Below, piece after piece: positions 24,366 to 34,943 of a stretch of DNA of 64,000 bases (position 1 is the stretch's first letter; every line of letters begins with the position of its first letter). Below the pieces are notes generated by a model. That model had not been told where the DNA came from. It saw only the letters and a program-made list of their open reading frames with translations, and made no database searches. The DNA is from Novilysobacter antarcticus (GTDB lineage Bacteria; Pseudomonadota; Gammaproteobacteria; Xanthomonadales; Xanthomonadaceae). Location of the stretch: assembly GCF_019802285.1 (NCBI RefSeq), contig NZ_JAIEUJ010000002.1:620001-684000 (forward strand), written 5' to 3'. The position numbers and the translations under genes were made by a program.

Positions 24366-24440
24366 TGGCAGCCCCGGATGGATTCGAACCACCGAATGCC
24401 TGAGTCAGAGTCAGGTGCCTTACCGCTTGGCGACGGGGCT
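24366..24440 (-). tRNA. tRNA-Gln (anticodon CUG)
   Basis: 75 nt including the encoded CCA. The acceptor stem AGCCCCG pairs with CGGGGCT, the discriminator is G, the anticodon stem CCTGA/TCAGG frames the loop CTCTGAC with anticodon CTG, and the T arm is GGTGG-TTCGAAT-CCATC. It therefore decodes CAG glutamine codons. It lies 27 bases downstream of rpsI on the same strand and ends in its own terminator. Confidence 0.95.
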
Positions 24441-24467
24441 ATAAAGCAAATTGTAGCGTAAAGAATC

Positions 24468-24860
24468 TTAGCGCTTGGAGAACTGCGTCGCGCGACGTGC
24501 CTTGTGCAGACCGACCTTCTTGCGCTCGACTTCGCGCGCGTCGCGGGTCATGAAGCCAGCCTGGCGCAGCTCGCTCTTCAGCGACTCGTCGTACTCGACC
24601 AGCGCGCGGGCGATGCCCAGGCGGATCGCACCGGCCTGACCGGTCGTGCCGCCGCCGGCAACGGTAACGTTGACGTCGAACTTGTCGGTGGACTTGGTCA
24701 ACTCGAGCGGCTGGCGCACGATCATGCGCGCGGTTTCGCGACCGAAGAATTCTTCGATGCTGCGCTTGTTGATGGTGATGTTGCCCTCACCCTTGCGCAG
24801 GTACACGCGGGCGGTGGAGGACTTGCGGCGGCCGGTGCCGTAGTTCTGCTGGATTGCCAT
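24468..24860 (-). CDS. rpsI: Small ribosomal subunit protein uS9
   Basis: 130 residues starting [20 protein letters not shown] and ending with the conserved [11 protein letters not shown] tail that reaches toward the P-site tRNA anticodon. The length and start match the family exactly; the open frame runs further upstream inside rplM but is not used. It is 10 bases after rplM, the universal bacterial order. Part of the 30S head. Confidence 0.98.
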   Translation of the reverse strand: MAIQQNYGTGRRKSSTARVYLRKGEGNITINKRSIEEFFGRETARMIVRQPLELTKSTDKFDVNVTVAGGGTTGQAGAIRLGIARALVEYDESLKSELRQAGFMTRDAREVERKKVGLHKARRATQFSKR

Positions 24861-24870
24861 GTCGTTGACC

Positions 24871-25299
24871 TTAGAGTTCCAGCAGCTGCGGCTGCTGGGC
24901 AGTGTGCGGATGCTCGGGGCCTGCATAGACCTTGAGCTTGCGGTACATGGCGCGGCCGAGAGGATTCTTCGGCAGCATGCCCTTGACCGCAGTCTCGATG
25001 ACGCGCTCGGGATGGCGCTCAAGCGCCTGGCCCAGGGTCTCGGACTTCAGGTTGCCGATGTAGCCGGTGAAGCGATAGTACTTCTTGTCGGCCAGCTTGT
25101 TGCCGGTGACCACGATCTTCTCGGCGTTGATGACTACCAGGTAGTCGCCGGTATCGACGTGCGGGGTGTAAACCGGCTTGTGCTTGCCGCGCAGGCGGTG
25201 GGCAAGCTCGGCGGCCAGGCGGCCCAGGGTCTTGCCGGAGGCGTCGACCACATACCAGTCACGCTGGACGGTCTCGTTCTTGGCGCTAAATGTCTTCAT
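24871..25299 (-). CDS. rplM: Large ribosomal subunit protein uL13
   Basis: 142 residues, [20 protein letters not shown] start, then [20 protein letters not shown] and the [18 protein letters not shown] core, ending [16 protein letters not shown]. An early-assembly 50S protein. ATG 25299 is preceded by AAGAAGA. First gene of the rplM-rpsI unit, divergent from the iron-sulfur protein gene with a 180-base gap that must hold both promoters. Confidence 0.98.
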   Translation of the reverse strand: MKTFSAKNETVQRDWYVVDASGKTLGRLAAELAHRLRGKHKPVYTPHVDTGDYLVVINAEKIVVTGNKLADKKYYRFTGYIGNLKSETLGQALERHPERVIETAVKGMLPKNPLGRAMYRKLKVYAGPEHPHTAQQPQLLEL

Positions 25300-25480
25300 G
25301 ACTGATCTTCTTGGGTACCTTGCCGGGCTTGTTGCGCCCATTTCCCGCAGAAGGGAGACGGCCGGAACTTTGCCACGCGTTGTGGTGTGAAAGAGGTGCT
25401 GTGGAGCTTAAAGAGGCGGAATGATAACGGTCGCCGCCATGCAGCGCAAGCCACCGAGCCGCACATGCTAGCATCCCGCA

Positions 25481-26677
25481 ATGCCTGCCGCCAGCCGTCC
25501 GCTTGCCTCCGACCCGCTGGTCGCACTGGCCGACCGGTGTGTCCAATGCGGCCTGTGTTTGCCGGTGTGTCCGACCTACGGCCGCGAGAGGATGGAAGCC
25601 GAGTCACCGCGCGGGCGTATTGCGCTGGCACGGGCGTGGGCACTGGATACGATCGAACCGGGGCCGCTCGGCGATGGCCATCTGGACCACTGTCTGGGGT
25701 GTGGCAACTGCGAATCGGCCTGCCCCGCCGGAGTGGAGTATGACGCGCTGCTGGTTTCCGCGCGCGGTCGTCAACGCGCGCGCCGCGGCGCCAGCTGCCT
25801 GCAAAAGGCCTTGGAAGCCCTGGTTGTCCGGCCCCGCCTGCTGCGCGTACTTGTGGGCCTCTACCGCCACACCCGCAGCCTGCTTCCGCACCGTTTGCAG
25901 CTGCTGCCGGCGCCGCCCTCTCCGGCGTCGGCCGGGTATCCCTCGGGACCCAGTGCGCCGCCTGTGCAATCGGCCGCCCTTTTCGTCGGTTGCATTGCGG
26001 GGCCCTACGAGGTCGGTGCCCGCAGCGCCCTGATCCGTCTTTGCGCGGCAGCGGGTATTGATGTGGTGGTTCCGCAGGGGCAGACCTGTTGCGGCGCCCT
26101 CCACGCCCACGCCGGCAATAGCGACGGCGCAGCGCACCTGGCTGCACAAAACCGCGAGGCGTTTGCCGGACACCCGCAGGTGCTCACCATCGCCAGCGGC
26201 TGCCACAAGGCGGTTGCGGGCGCTATCGACGGTGAAGCTCTGGACGCGCTGACGCTGCTGGACGCACACGGCGATCGCCTCGCCTTCCAGTCACGCCCGG
26301 AACGCATCGCGCTGCACCTGCCCTGTACCCAGCGCAATGCCAGCGGCAGCGTGCCGGCCCTTCGTCGCCTGCTGGCCCGGATCCCGGAGCTGACGGTGAT
26401 CGAGATCGATGCCGGCTTCGGCTGCTGCGGCGCTGCGGGCAACCAGATGGTGACCGACCGGGCGCGCGCCAACGAGTACCGGCAGCCGCTGCTGGATCAA
26501 TTGGCAGGCAGCGGCGCGACCCGCCTGCTCAGTGCCAACATCGGCTGTCGCCTGCACCTGGGCAACGGGACGGCGCTACCGGTGCAGCACCCGCTGGAGT
26601 TTCTCGCCGAGGCACTGGGGCCGACCGATACCCGCGACCACGCGCATGATGTCTCGGGGCCCCGCGGCGCGCGCTAA
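25481..26677 (+). CDS. (Fe-S)-binding oxidoreductase subunit, GlcF-like
   Basis: 398 residues. Two N-terminal 4Fe-4S motifs: C20-x2-C23-x2-C26-x3-C30-P and C71-x2-C74-x2-C77-x3-C81-P. These are followed by two cysteine-rich CCG domains (CCGALHAHAG and GFGCCGAAGNQM). This is the build of GlcF (glycolate oxidase iron-sulfur subunit), also found in LutA and GlpC relatives, which pass electrons from a flavoprotein to the quinone pool. No flavoprotein GlcD/GlcE partner is adjacent, so the substrate is open. It is followed after nine bases by coq7, suggesting cotranscription with ubiquinone synthesis. Confidence 0.85.
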   Translation: MPAASRPLASDPLVALADRCVQCGLCLPVCPTYGRERMEAESPRGRIALARAWALDTIEPGPLGDGHLDHCLGCGNCESACPAGVEYDALLVSARGRQRARRGASCLQKALEALVVRPRLLRVLVGLYRHTRSLLPHRLQLLPAPPSPASAGYPSGPSAPPVQSAALFVGCIAGPYEVGARSALIRLCAAAGIDVVVPQGQTCCGALHAHAGNSDGAAHLAAQNREAFAGHPQVLTIASGCHKAVAGAIDGEALDALTLLDAHGDRLAFQSRPERIALHLPCTQRNASGSVPALRRLLARIPELTVIEIDAGFGCCGAAGNQMVTDRARANEYRQPLLDQLAGSGATRLLSANIGCRLHLGNGTALPVQHPLEFLAEALGPTDTRDHAHDVSGPRGAR

Positions 26678-26686
26678 ACTGGCGCC

Positions 26687-27331
26687 ATGGAAACCACCCG
26701 CCGCCTCAGCCGGATCGACCGCGTCCTCGACGATGCCCAGCGTGCGCTGGAAACCGTCCTGGGTTCCCCTGCCGCCATGCGCCCCAACCCGGCCGCTGAC
26801 CGACCGGACGTCGTGCTGGAGGAAAGCGAGCGGCGCCACGCCGCCGGCCTCATGCGCGTAAACCACGTCGGCGAGGTCTGCGCGCAGGCGCTGTATTGCG
26901 GTCAGGCGGCAGTCGCCCGCGATCCGTCCACCCGCGCCCATCTGCTGGAGGCGGCGCAGGAAGAGACCGACCACTTGGCCTGGTGCGCCGACCGCTTGCG
27001 GGAGCTGGACGACCGTCCCAGCCTGCTCAACCCGCTGTGGTATGGCAGCAGCTTTGCGATCGGGGTGCTGGCCGGGCTGCGCGGCGACGGCTGGAACCTG
27101 GGGTTCGTGGTGGAGACCGAACGCCAGGTCGAAGCCCACATCGACGAGAACCTGGCCTCGCTGCCGCCGGCCGATGCCCGCAGCCGGGCGATCCTGGAGG
27201 TGATGAAGGCCGACGAGGCGCGGCATGCGGACAATGCCGAGGCCGCCGGCGCGCGCATCCTGCCGCCGCCGGTACCTTCCATCATGTCGGCTGCCTCGCG
27301 GGTGATGAAGGCCATCGCCTACCGCGTCTGA
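26687..27331 (+). CDS. coq7: 2-polyprenyl-3-methyl-6-methoxy-1,4-benzoquinone monooxygenase
   Basis: 214 residues. A ferritin-like di-iron hydroxylase: [15 protein letters not shown] supplies Glu63, EETDHLAWC supplies Glu93 and His96, and the second pair lies in [12 protein letters not shown] and [12 protein letters not shown]. It carries out the last ring hydroxylation of ubiquinone biosynthesis. It is the Coq7 type, not the flavin UbiF type. Nine bases follow the iron-sulfur protein gene, and a strong terminator comes directly after. Confidence 0.95.
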   Translation: METTRRLSRIDRVLDDAQRALETVLGSPAAMRPNPAADRPDVVLEESERRHAAGLMRVNHVGEVCAQALYCGQAAVARDPSTRAHLLEAAQEETDHLAWCADRLRELDDRPSLLNPLWYGSSFAIGVLAGLRGDGWNLGFVVETERQVEAHIDENLASLPPADARSRAILEVMKADEARHADNAEAAGARILPPPVPSIMSAASRVMKAIAYRV

Positions 27332-27354
27332 TCGGAAAAAAACGACTTCGCAAG

Positions 27355-27390
27355 ACGCAGGAAGGCCGGCAATTGCCGGCCTTCTTGCGT
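27355..27390. terminator. Bidirectional intrinsic terminator between coq7 and speD
   Basis: Near-perfect hairpin: ACGCA, one mismatch, GAAGGCCGGC, loop AATT, GCCGGCCTTC, one mismatch, TGCGT. It separates the convergent coq7 (+) and speD (-) genes. On the minus strand an AT-rich stretch with six or more T follows about 15 bases later; on the plus strand TTCTTGCGTTGTTG follows. Confidence 0.85.
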
Positions 27391-27415
27391 TGTTGCCCAT
27401 GTACGAGCCTGCCGA

Positions 27416-28207
27416 TCAGTCGACTAGGTTGCGCCCGTGGTAGAGCTCTTCGATCTCGCGCTTGAGCCGCGCCTCGATCTTCATGCGCTCCTTGAACGAC
27501 AGGTTGCGCGCCTTCTCCTCGAACAGGTACTGGTCCAGGTCGAAGTCCTTCAGGTGCATCTTGGTGTGGAAGATGTTTTCCTGATAGACGTTCACGTCGA
27601 GCATCTCGTAGCGCGACTTGATGTTCTTGGCCAGGTAATCCTGGATCGAGTTGATCCGGTGATCGATGTAGTGCTTCTTGCCCTTCACATCGCGGGTAAA
27701 GCCGCGCACGCGGTAATCCATCACCACGATGTCGGACTCCAGGGTCTCGATCAGGTAATTGAGGGCCTTCAGCGGCGAGATCACCCCGCAGGTCGCCACG
27801 TCGATGTCGGCGCGGAACGTCGCGATGCCGTTGTCGGGGTGGGTTTCCGGGTAGGTGTGGACGGTGATGTGCGACTTGTCCATGTGCGCGACCACCGCCT
27901 CGGAGATCACGCCCTTGGCATCGGACTTGTCGACCACCGGCTCCTCGGAGATCAGGATCGTCACCGATGCACCCTGCGGATCGTAGTCCTGCCGCGCGAT
28001 GTTGAGGATATTGGCGCCGATGATGTCCGCCACATCCGTCAGGATCTGGGTCAGGCGATCGGCGTTGTACTCCTCGTCGATGTACTCGATGTAGCGCTGC
28101 CGCTCCTCCTCGGAGTAGGCAAAGCTGACATCGTAGATGTTGAACGAGAGCGCTTTGGTGAGGTTGTTGAAACCCTGCAACCTCAGGCGCGGCAACGGCT
28201 TGACCAC
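27416..28207 (-). CDS. speD: S-adenosylmethionine decarboxylase (E. coli-type proenzyme)
   Basis: 263 residues, matching the gammaproteobacterial class of about 264. The self-processing site is [12 protein letters not shown] with Ser112, which becomes the pyruvoyl cofactor after cleavage between residues 111 and 112. The enzyme makes decarboxylated SAM, the aminopropyl donor for spermidine. speE is not in the window. It is divergent from clp with 175 bases between. Confidence 0.96.
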   Translation of the reverse strand: MVKPLPRLRLQGFNNLTKALSFNIYDVSFAYSEEERQRYIEYIDEEYNADRLTQILTDVADIIGANILNIARQDYDPQGASVTILISEEPVVDKSDAKGVISEAVVAHMDKSHITVHTYPETHPDNGIATFRADIDVATCGVISPLKALNYLIETLESDIVVMDYRVRGFTRDVKGKKHYIDHRINSIQDYLAKNIKSRYEMLDVNVYQENIFHTKMHLKDFDLDQYLFEEKARNLSFKERMKIEARLKREIEELYHGRNLVD

Positions 28208-28382
28208 TAGGCTTTATCCGGACGATGACAAGAGGCGGGATTATGCGGCAATTGGCCGCCGGTTGAAAACGCGGGTGCAGGGATCGTTCACCCGAAGTGC
28301 CGCGAATGGGCAAAGTTTGCCACTCAGCGCCCATTCACCCTAAGCTGGCTGAATCCGAATTTTCCGACATCACGCCATCCCG
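28208..28382. promoter_or_regulatory. Divergent speD-clp control region
   Basis: 175 bases between the two divergent start codons must carry both promoters. It holds an inverted repeat (AATGGGC at 28305-28311, GCCCATT at 28329-28335) 48-78 bases upstream of the clp GTG, which could be an operator. No CRP/Clp consensus (TGTGA-N6-TCACA) is visible. Confidence 0.4.
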
Positions 28383-29057
28383 GTGGACCAATTGACTGCA
28401 TTGCGCAAATTCAACAGCCCCCTTACGCCTGACGGCCCCACAATCGAACGCTTCCTGGCCCACTGCCACCGTCGTCGCTACCCGACGCGGACGGACGTGT
28501 TTCGCCCCGGGGATCCTGCCAGCACCTTGTATTACATCGTTTCCGGCTCGGTCAGCATCATCGCCGAGGAGGACGATGACCGCGAGTTGGTGCTGGGCTA
28601 TTTCGGCCCGGGCGAATTCGTCGGCGAGCTTGGCCTGTTCGTGGAAAGCGACCAGCGCGAGGTCATCCTGCGCACCCGCACGCCGTGCGAGCTGGCCGAA
28701 ATCGGCCACGAGCGCCTCTACGACCTGATGCTGACCCGGCTCGCCGATGACGCGCCCAAGCTGCTGTACTCGATTGCCTCGCAGATTTCCCAGCGCTTGC
28801 TCGATACCAGCCGCAAGGCCGGCCGGCTGGCGTTCCTTGACGTCACTGACCGCATCATCCGCGCGCTGCACGACCTGTCCCGCGAGCCGGAAGCAATGAG
28901 CCACCCGGACGGCACCCAGCTGCGGGTATCGCGTCAGGAGCTCTCGCGGCTGGTGGGCTGCTCGCGCGAGATGGCGGGGCGGGTCCTGAAGAAGCTCGAA
29001 GCCGACGGCAAACTGCACGCCCGCGGCAAGACCATCGTGCTCTACGGCACGCGCTGA
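28383..29057 (+). CDS. clp: Clp, CRP-like global regulator
   Basis: 224 residues from a GTG start. The cyclic-nucleotide-fold domain runs to about 130 and contains RYPTRTDVFRPGD and YFGPGEFVGELGLF; the winged-helix domain contains RVSRQELSRLVGCSREMAGRVLKKL. These stretches are nearly those of Xanthomonas Clp, a CRP homologue that binds DNA without ligand and is released by cyclic di-GMP, controlling extracellular enzymes, polysaccharide and biofilm genes. The Glu in GEFVGELG, implicated in c-di-GMP response in Xanthomonas, is kept. The gene overlaps the end of the convergent HAD gene by 16 bases. Confidence 0.95.
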   Translation: MDQLTALRKFNSPLTPDGPTIERFLAHCHRRRYPTRTDVFRPGDPASTLYYIVSGSVSIIAEEDDDRELVLGYFGPGEFVGELGLFVESDQREVILRTRTPCELAEIGHERLYDLMLTRLADDAPKLLYSIASQISQRLLDTSRKAGRLAFLDVTDRIIRALHDLSREPEAMSHPDGTQLRVSRQELSRLVGCSREMAGRVLKKLEADGKLHARGKTIVLYGTR

Positions 29058-29800
29058 GGCGCGTTACCGACGGTCCCGGGCACCGGTTCGCCGGCGCGCC
29101 CCGGGCAACCCCAGTTGAGGATCGGCGTTCCCGGCGGCAACACTTCGCGGAACATCCCAACATTGGCCTGCTTTGGATTGACCACGACCGGACGCTCCGC
29201 CGCCAGCAGCAATGGCAGGTCGGCGCTGCTGTCCGAGTAGGCCACCGCCACCGGCGCGGTGAAGCCGGCCTCGCGCAACATCGTCATCTTCATCCGGAAG
29301 TGGCAGTGACGTGCTGCACCCAGACCGCCCAGGCGCGGTCCGACCAGTGTTCCGACCACGGGCACGTCCGCGTGGGCGACGAATGCCAGGATCGCGCGCG
29401 CCAGTTCGGGTGGTGCTCCGGTGGCCACGACGACCTGATCGCCAGCGAGGCGGTGCTGCTGGAACACCTCCAGCGCGACCGGCAACAGGCGCGAGCGGAT
29501 CTGCGGCTCATGCAGCTCGACGTAGCGGTCGATCAGCGAATCCAGTTCGCGCCGACCGTGCATACCCACGGTGCCGGCCCAGACGAACCCGGAGATGCCG
29601 ACGCGACGGGTCGGCTGGAACGCGACCATCGGCCCGAAAAGCGGCGCCAAGAGCAGTGCCAGCGCCATCCGCCACCAGCGTCGCCGGATCATCCAGGCAA
29701 ACAGGTGGCTGCCCGAGTCGCCGTCGTACAGGGTGTGGTCGAAGTCGAACACGACCAGTGGGGGCGTACCCCGCGCAGCCGGCGTGGCTGCGCTGCTCAC
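29042..29800 (-). CDS. HAD family hydrolase (HAD-IB type)
   Basis: 252 residues. Motif [14 protein letters not shown], motif II TGAP with the threonine after VVVA, and motif [13 protein letters not shown] define a HAD-IB phosphatase, the group of SerB and of PlsC-associated phosphatases. A hydrophobic stretch ([16 protein letters not shown]) near residues 43-58 suggests membrane association. Substrate unknown. The start overlaps the trpC stop as ATGA, so it is the last gene of the trp operon; its 3' end overlaps clp in antisense. Confidence 0.88.
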   Translation of the reverse strand: MSSAATPAARGTPPLVVFDFDHTLYDGDSGSHLFAWMIRRRWWRMALALLLAPLFGPMVAFQPTRRVGISGFVWAGTVGMHGRRELDSLIDRYVELHEPQIRSRLLPVALEVFQQHRLAGDQVVVATGAPPELARAILAFVAHADVPVVGTLVGPRLGGLGAARHCHFRMKMTMLREAGFTAPVAVAYSDSSADLPLLLAAERPVVVNPKQANVGMFREVLPPGTPILNWGCPGRAGEPVPGTVGNAPQRVP

Positions 29801-30588
29801 GCCTGGAACATCCGGCGCAGCGCTGCACCGGGATCGGTCTCGCGCATGAAGCTCTCGCCAATCAGGAAGGTATCAATGCCGGCCCCGCGCATTTTGGCGA
29901 CGTCGTCGCGGGTCGCGATGCCGCTTTCGGTGATCGTGATCCGGTCGTGCGGGACCGCGGCCTTGAGCTCGATGCTGGTCTCCAACGAGACCTCGAAGGT
30001 GCGCAGGTTGCGGTTGTTGATACCGATCAGTTCGCAGTCGGTCTGCAGTGCGCGCTCCAGCTCGTCGATGTCATGGACCTCCATCAGCACGTCCATGCCC
30101 AGCTCGTGAGCCAGGTTGGCCATCTCGATCATCGGACCGTCCTCCAGCGCCGCGACAATCAGCAGAATGCAGTCGGCGCCGATCATCCGCGCCTCGTAGA
30201 CCTGGTACGGATCAACGATGAAATCCTTGCGCAGCGCCGGCAGCGAACAGGCCGAACGCGCCTCGCCCAGGTAGCGGTTGCTGCCCTGGAAGAAATCCAC
30301 ATCGGTCAGTACCGACAGGCAGGCCGCGCCGCCGGCCTCGTAGCTGCGCGCGATCGCCGCCGGATCAAAGTCCTTACGGATCAGACCCTTGGACGGACTG
30401 GCCTTCTTGATCTCGGCGATCACCGCCGCCTCGCCGGCCAGGTGCCGCTGCTTCAACGCATCCACGAAACCGCGCGTGGGCGGCTGTGAGTGGGCCCGCG
30501 CGCGGACGCTGTCCAAGGTGCGGATCTGGCTGCGCTGGGCGATCTCCTGGTGCTTGCGGGCGAGAATGGTGTCGAGGATGTCGCTCAT
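29797..30588 (-). CDS. trpC: Indole-3-glycerol phosphate synthase
   Basis: 263 residues, a monofunctional TIM-barrel IGPS without the TrpF domain. [19 protein letters not shown] holds the catalytic lysine, [16 protein letters not shown] the second, and [13 protein letters not shown] plus [11 protein letters not shown] type motifs ([11 protein letters not shown] here) close the barrel. ATG 30588 chosen over an upstream open frame because it matches the family start [12 protein letters not shown]. It follows trpD by 63 bases. Confidence 0.96.
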   Translation of the reverse strand: MSDILDTILARKHQEIAQRSQIRTLDSVRARAHSQPPTRGFVDALKQRHLAGEAAVIAEIKKASPSKGLIRKDFDPAAIARSYEAGGAACLSVLTDVDFFQGSNRYLGEARSACSLPALRKDFIVDPYQVYEARMIGADCILLIVAALEDGPMIEMANLAHELGMDVLMEVHDIDELERALQTDCELIGINNRNLRTFEVSLETSIELKAAVPHDRITITESGIATRDDVAKMRGAGIDTFLIGESFMRETDPGAALRRMFQA

Positions 30589-30651
30589 GGCGTGCAGGTG
30601 GCTCCGGACTGAAACGAAACGCAAAAAGGGGAAAGGCGGGTGCGCGGCCGG

Positions 30652-31686
30652 TCAGGCCGGCTGCAGCTGGCGGGTGGCGGCCACGAACTCGTCGAGCTTG
30701 CGCCGGGCCGCGCCGGAGGCGAGCACTCCGCGCGCCAGTTGCACGCCAGCGGCGATGGTTTCAGCGACGCCTGCCACGTACAGCGCGGCGCCCGCGTTGA
30801 GGGCGACGATGTCCAGCGCCGGGCCGGGCCGGTTGTCGAGCACCTCGGTGAGCGTGGCGATCGACGCCTCTGGGCTGTCCACCCGCAAGTTCCGGCTGGC
30901 CGACATCGCGATGCCGAAATCTTCCGGATGCAGCTCGTACTCGCGCACCTTGCCATCGCGCAGCTCGCCGACCAGCGAGCCGGCGCCCAGCGAGAGCTCA
31001 TCCATGCCGTCACGGCCCCAGACCACCAACGCCCGCTCGGCGCCCATCTTCTGCAGCACACGGATCTGGATGCCGACCAGATCCTCGTGGAAGACCCCCA
31101 TCAGGATGTTCGGCGCACTGGCCGGGTTGGTCAGCGGGCCGAGGATGTTGAACAGGGTGCGCACACCCATCTCGCGGCGCACCGGCGCCACGACTTTCAT
31201 CGCCGGGTGGTGCATCGGTGCATACATGAAGCCGATGCCGGTCCGGGCGATGCACTGCGCGACCTGCACGGGCGTCAGCTCGATTGCGGCGCCCAGCGCC
31301 TCCAGCGCGTCGGCGCTGCCCGACTTGGACGACACGCTGCGCCCGCCGTGCTTGGCGACCCGCCCGCCCGCCGCGGCGATGACGAAGATGCTTGCCGTGG
31401 AGATATTGAAGGTGTTGGCGCCGTCGCCACCGGTGCCGACGATATCGACCAGATGGGTGCGGTCGTCGACCTCGACGGGAACCGCGAACTCGCGCATCAC
31501 CTGCGCCGCGCCCGCGATCTCGCCAACGGTTTCCTTCTTCACCCGCAGGCCGGTCATGATCGCCGCGGTCATCAGCGGGCTGACTTCACCGCGCATGATC
31601 ATGCGCATCAGCTCGACCATCTCGTCGTGGAAGATCTCGCGGTGTTCGATCGTGCGCTGCAGGGCTTCTTGCGGGGTGATGGGCAT
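30652..31686 (-). CDS. trpD: Anthranilate phosphoribosyltransferase
   Basis: 344 residues. The PRPP-binding loop [15 protein letters not shown] and [15 protein letters not shown] are diagnostic, with [12 protein letters not shown] and LGPLTNPA farther on. It transfers the phosphoribosyl group to anthranilate, second committed step of tryptophan synthesis. It is separate from trpG, unlike the fused form in enterics. It starts 32 bases after trpG. Confidence 0.97.
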   Translation of the reverse strand: MPITPQEALQRTIEHREIFHDEMVELMRMIMRGEVSPLMTAAIMTGLRVKKETVGEIAGAAQVMREFAVPVEVDDRTHLVDIVGTGGDGANTFNISTASIFVIAAAGGRVAKHGGRSVSSKSGSADALEALGAAIELTPVQVAQCIARTGIGFMYAPMHHPAMKVVAPVRREMGVRTLFNILGPLTNPASAPNILMGVFHEDLVGIQIRVLQKMGAERALVVWGRDGMDELSLGAGSLVGELRDGKVREYELHPEDFGIAMSASRNLRVDSPEASIATLTEVLDNRPGPALDIVALNAGAALYVAGVAETIAAGVQLARGVLASGAARRKLDEFVAATRQLQPA

Positions 31687-31718
31687 TGCTGGCTCGTGTT
31701 GTTGAGGTGGACGCGGCC

Positions 31719-32297
31719 TCAGCCGTCGAGGAAATTCTTCAGCAGGGCATGGCCGTGCTCGGTCAGGATCGACTCGGGATGGAACTGCACGCCTTCCACT
31801 GGATGCACGCGGTGGCGCAGGCCCATGACTTCCTCGATCGAGCCGTCCTCATTCTCGGTCCATGCAGTGACTTCCAGACAGTCCGGAATCGAGGTCTTGT
31901 CGACCACCAGCGAGTGGTAGCGCGTGGCGGTGTAGCCGTCCGGCAGCCCGGCGAACACGCCGCTGCCGTGGTGGCGGATGGGCGAGGTCTTGCCGTGCAT
32001 GATCCGGCCGGCGCGCACGACATGACCGCCGTAAACCTGGCCGATGCCCTGATGGCCCAGGCAGACGCCCAGCAGCGGCGTGCGCGGACCCAGCTGGCGG
32101 ATGACATCCAGCGACACGCCGGCCTCGTCGGGGGTGCACGGACCGGGCGAGATCACGATCCGCTCCGGCGCCAGCGCCTCGATCTGGGCGACCGACAGCT
32201 CGTCGTTGCGGATCACCTTCACCTCCGCGCCCAACACCTGCAGGTACTGGACGAGGTTCCAGGTGAAGCTGTCGTAGTTGTCGATCATCAGCAGCAC
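31719..32297 (-). CDS. trpG: Anthranilate synthase glutaminase component
   Basis: 192 residues, a class I amidotransferase. [15 protein letters not shown] start, oxyanion loop ISPGPCTP, nucleophile Cys in GVCLGHQ, and catalytic His/Glu in GVQFHPESI. It supplies ammonia to TrpE. One base separates it from trpE, consistent with stoichiometric expression; the same subunit may also serve PabB. Confidence 0.96.
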   Translation of the reverse strand: MLLMIDNYDSFTWNLVQYLQVLGAEVKVIRNDELSVAQIEALAPERIVISPGPCTPDEAGVSLDVIRQLGPRTPLLGVCLGHQGIGQVYGGHVVRAGRIMHGKTSPIRHHGSGVFAGLPDGYTATRYHSLVVDKTSIPDCLEVTAWTENEDGSIEEVMGLRHRVHPVEGVQFHPESILTEHGHALLKNFLDG

Positions 32298-32298
32298 G

Positions 32299-33819
32299 TC
32301 ACAGCCCCCTTGCCGCTTCGGCGACCGCGCGGAACAGCGCCCGACCCTTGCTCATGGTCTCTTCCCATTCCTTTTGCGGGTCCGAGTCGTGGACGATGCC
32401 GGCGCCGGCCTGCACGTGCAGGCGGCCGTCCTGGATCACCGCGGTGCGGATCGCGATGGCGGTGTCGGCATCGCCGTGCCAGCCCAGGTAACCGATCGAG
32501 CCGGCGTAGACGTTGCGCTTGACCGGCTCCAGCTCGCGGATCACTTCAAGCGCGCGGATCTTCGGCGCGCCGCTGACGGTACCGGCGGGGAACGTGGCGC
32601 GCAGCACATCGGCATAGGACAGGCCCGGCTTCAGCGTGCCCGTCACCTCGCTGACGATGTGCATCACGTGGCTGTAGCGCTCGATCACGAACTGCTCGCC
32701 CACTTCGACCGTGCCTGGCTGGCTGACCCGGCCGACATCGTTGCGGCCCAGGTCGATCAGCATCAGATGCTCGGCGCGCTCCTTGGGGTCGGCCAGCAGC
32801 TCGGCCTCCAACGCCTCGTCCTCGGCCTGGGTAGCGCCGCGCGGGCGGGTGCCGGCGATGGGACGTACCGTCACCATGCCCTGCCCGGCCTCGTCGAACT
32901 GCAGGCGGACCAGGATCTCCGGCGAAGAGCCGACCACCTGCATGTCGCCGACATCGAGGAAATACATGTACGGCGACGGGTTGAGCGCGCGCAAGGCGCG
33001 GTAGACATCCACAGGCCGGGCCTTGAATGGGATGCTCAGTCGCTGACTCAGCACGACCTGGAAGATGTCGCCGTCGCGGATGTACTGCTGGGACTGCTCG
33101 ACGGCCTTCATGAAGCCCTCGCGGGTGAACCCGGAGATGAAATCGGCCTCATCCAGACCGTAGGAATCCAGTGTCTCCGGATACGCGGTACCGCTGTTGC
33201 GCAGGCGGTGGACCAGCTGGTCCAGGCGCCGGTTGGCGCGCGCCCACGCCTGCGGCTCGGTCGGGTCGGCATGCACGATCAGGTACAGGCGGCCCTTGAG
33301 GTTGTCGAACACGGCGACCTCTTCGCTCAGCATCAGCAGGATGTCCGGGGTGCCCAACTCATCGGACTTCAACTCGCCATCCGGCCCCGGACCCGCCAGG
33401 CGCGGCTCAATGTACTGGATGCACTCGAAACCGAACCAGCCAACCAGTCCGCCGGTGAATCCGGGCAGGCCGTCGATCCGCGGCACCGAGTGCTGCGAGC
33501 GCAGCCGCTCCACCTCGGCAAACGGGTCGGCGACCTCACGCGCCTCGACCAGCTCGCCGTGCTCGGTGACGTACAGGGTATGGCCGGCAAAGGCGTACAC
33601 GCGCTGCGCAGGCAGGCCGATGATCGAGTAGCGCCCGAAACGCTCTCCGCCTTCGACGGACTCAAACAGATAGGTGTGCGGCCCGTCGGCGAGCTTCAGG
33701 TAGACCGAAAGCGGCGTGTCCAGGTCCGACAGGACCTCGCGCACCACCGGGATGCGGGTGTGGCCGTCAGCGACGTGCTGTTGGTACTGCTGGTACTGCG
33801 GACTGTCTGGCGTGGACAT
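32299..33819 (-). CDS. trpE: Anthranilate synthase component I
   Basis: 506 residues. The chorismate-binding core is at the C-terminal half: [38 protein letters not shown] and [13 protein letters not shown]. The N-terminal half carries the tryptophan-binding [15 protein letters not shown] motif, so feedback inhibition is expected. ATG 33819 ([15 protein letters not shown]) was chosen; the frame is open 24 codons further. No leader peptide with Trp codons or attenuator is visible upstream, unlike E. coli. Confidence 0.96.
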   Translation of the reverse strand: MSTPDSPQYQQYQQHVADGHTRIPVVREVLSDLDTPLSVYLKLADGPHTYLFESVEGGERFGRYSIIGLPAQRVYAFAGHTLYVTEHGELVEAREVADPFAEVERLRSQHSVPRIDGLPGFTGGLVGWFGFECIQYIEPRLAGPGPDGELKSDELGTPDILLMLSEEVAVFDNLKGRLYLIVHADPTEPQAWARANRRLDQLVHRLRNSGTAYPETLDSYGLDEADFISGFTREGFMKAVEQSQQYIRDGDIFQVVLSQRLSIPFKARPVDVYRALRALNPSPYMYFLDVGDMQVVGSSPEILVRLQFDEAGQGMVTVRPIAGTRPRGATQAEDEALEAELLADPKERAEHLMLIDLGRNDVGRVSQPGTVEVGEQFVIERYSHVMHIVSEVTGTLKPGLSYADVLRATFPAGTVSGAPKIRALEVIRELEPVKRNVYAGSIGYLGWHGDADTAIAIRTAVIQDGRLHVQAGAGIVHDSDPQKEWEETMSKGRALFRAVAEAARGL

Positions 33820-33977
33820 GCGGCATTTCCTGGAGATGCGACGGGGCGGGAGCGACGGCGACAAGCCACCATCGCCAACCGGTGTCGGCATTGCGGAAAT
33901 GCAGGTTCGCCCTTGAAGTCATCCCCATACTGTAGCGGTTTGGCGCCGGCGGTGCGACGGGGCCGGGCACAGCGCCG

Positions 33978-34943
33978 TCAGTAGGTAACCGTCACGATCA
34001 CTACGTCGTTGTAGGTGCCGGCGGGTGGCGTGGTTTGCGGCGGCACGGTGCCGTACACGGTCAGGCTCTGGGTGTTTCCGTTGCCGGTGCCAGCCACAGT
34101 GTTGGTGCCGATGGTATTGCCCCAGACTTGGGTCCGTCCGGTATCCCGGTACAGCTGGTAGCCGACACTATTTCCGCCCCGCACCATCTTACGGGCGCCG
34201 ATGTCACCGCCCCCATTCTGGCCAGCATCAAGACCGACGTTGTAGGGCGTGGTATTGGAGCATTGCACCGCGAGCGTGGTGCTGGCATTCACCGCAGTAT
34301 TCAGCAAACCAGGGTTGGTGCCGAAGTCCAGTGGGCTTGCGCTAACCGTGCATTTCTTGACGACGTTGGCCGATACGGTAAAAGGGAAATATAAGCTCCC
34401 AGTGGGGTTAGTATTACATTCCCCGGGCGCTTGAGGGCTCAGTGGCGCATTTACGGTGGCGCGTGCGTTATTGTTACCAGGAAATGATTTTGAATAGCTG
34501 CCTGGGATCACTTCCGTCTGTCCGGAGAGGACACGCCCGTATAACGTCACCGGGAACGTCTGCGATTCGCGCGGTCCCAGATACACGTCAAATTCTACCG
34601 GCGGTGAATTCGCCACGTCAAACTGACTGCCCCAGATGATGGAGCGGGAAGGATCCTGAAAGAGCTGGAATTTGAGTGTGCTTGCGCCGCTGGTCATTTG
34701 ACGTGGCTGCCCAATGCTCAAACAGATAGTCGCCGCTCTCGTTTGCAGAAGGAGGTCGTTTCGGCATGTGATGCTGAACGTTGCGGTGACGTCTTTTTGG
34801 GTCGACTGGGGATCTATCGTGTCGAATGAGAGTGCCGTCATCGTTGGGTTTGTACATTGCACTACCGCAGATACAGGCATGGTCCCGAACAAGCCAACTC
34901 CAAGCAGTAACAAGGCGAAAAGGCGCGAAATAGTGTGGTTCAT
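33978..34943 (-). CDS. Spore coat U domain fimbrial tip/adhesin protein (CsuE-like)
   Basis: 321 residues: signal peptide (to about VSA, residue 26), then two spore coat U (SCPU) domains, about 28-165 and 190-321. The second shows the full family pattern: Cys pairs, LDFGTNPGLLNT, GYQLYRDTGRTQVWG and the terminal TVYGTVPPQTTPPAGTY strand ending TVTY. Two-domain subunits sit at the tip of Csu-type archaic chaperone-usher pili. The ATG overlaps the usher stop as ATGA. Last gene of the operon; the gap to trpE (158 bases) shows no clear terminator. Confidence 0.86.
   Translation of the reverse strand: MNHTISRLFALLLLGVGLFGTMPVSAVVQCTNPTMTALSFDTIDPQSTQKDVTATFSITCRNDLLLQTRAATICLSIGQPRQMTSGASTLKFQLFQDPSRSIIWGSQFDVANSPPVEFDVYLGPRESQTFPVTLYGRVLSGQTEVIPGSYSKSFPGNNNARATVNAPLSPQAPGECNTNPTGSLYFPFTVSANVVKKCTVSASPLDFGTNPGLLNTAVNASTTLAVQCSNTTPYNVGLDAGQNGGGDIGARKMVRGGNSVGYQLYRDTGRTQVWGNTIGTNTVAGTGNGNTQSLTVYGTVPPQTTPPAGTYNDVVIVTVTY

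Noticed and set aside
33820-33977. trp attenuator or leader peptide
   Set aside because: No short frame with tandem Trp codons and no terminator/antiterminator pair could be found upstream of trpE.
32278-33984. Long open frame (568 codons) on the plus strand opposite trpE
   Set aside because: It is antisense to a clear trpE along its whole length, with Arg/Gly/His-rich composition typical of high-GC shadow frames and no recognisable motif.
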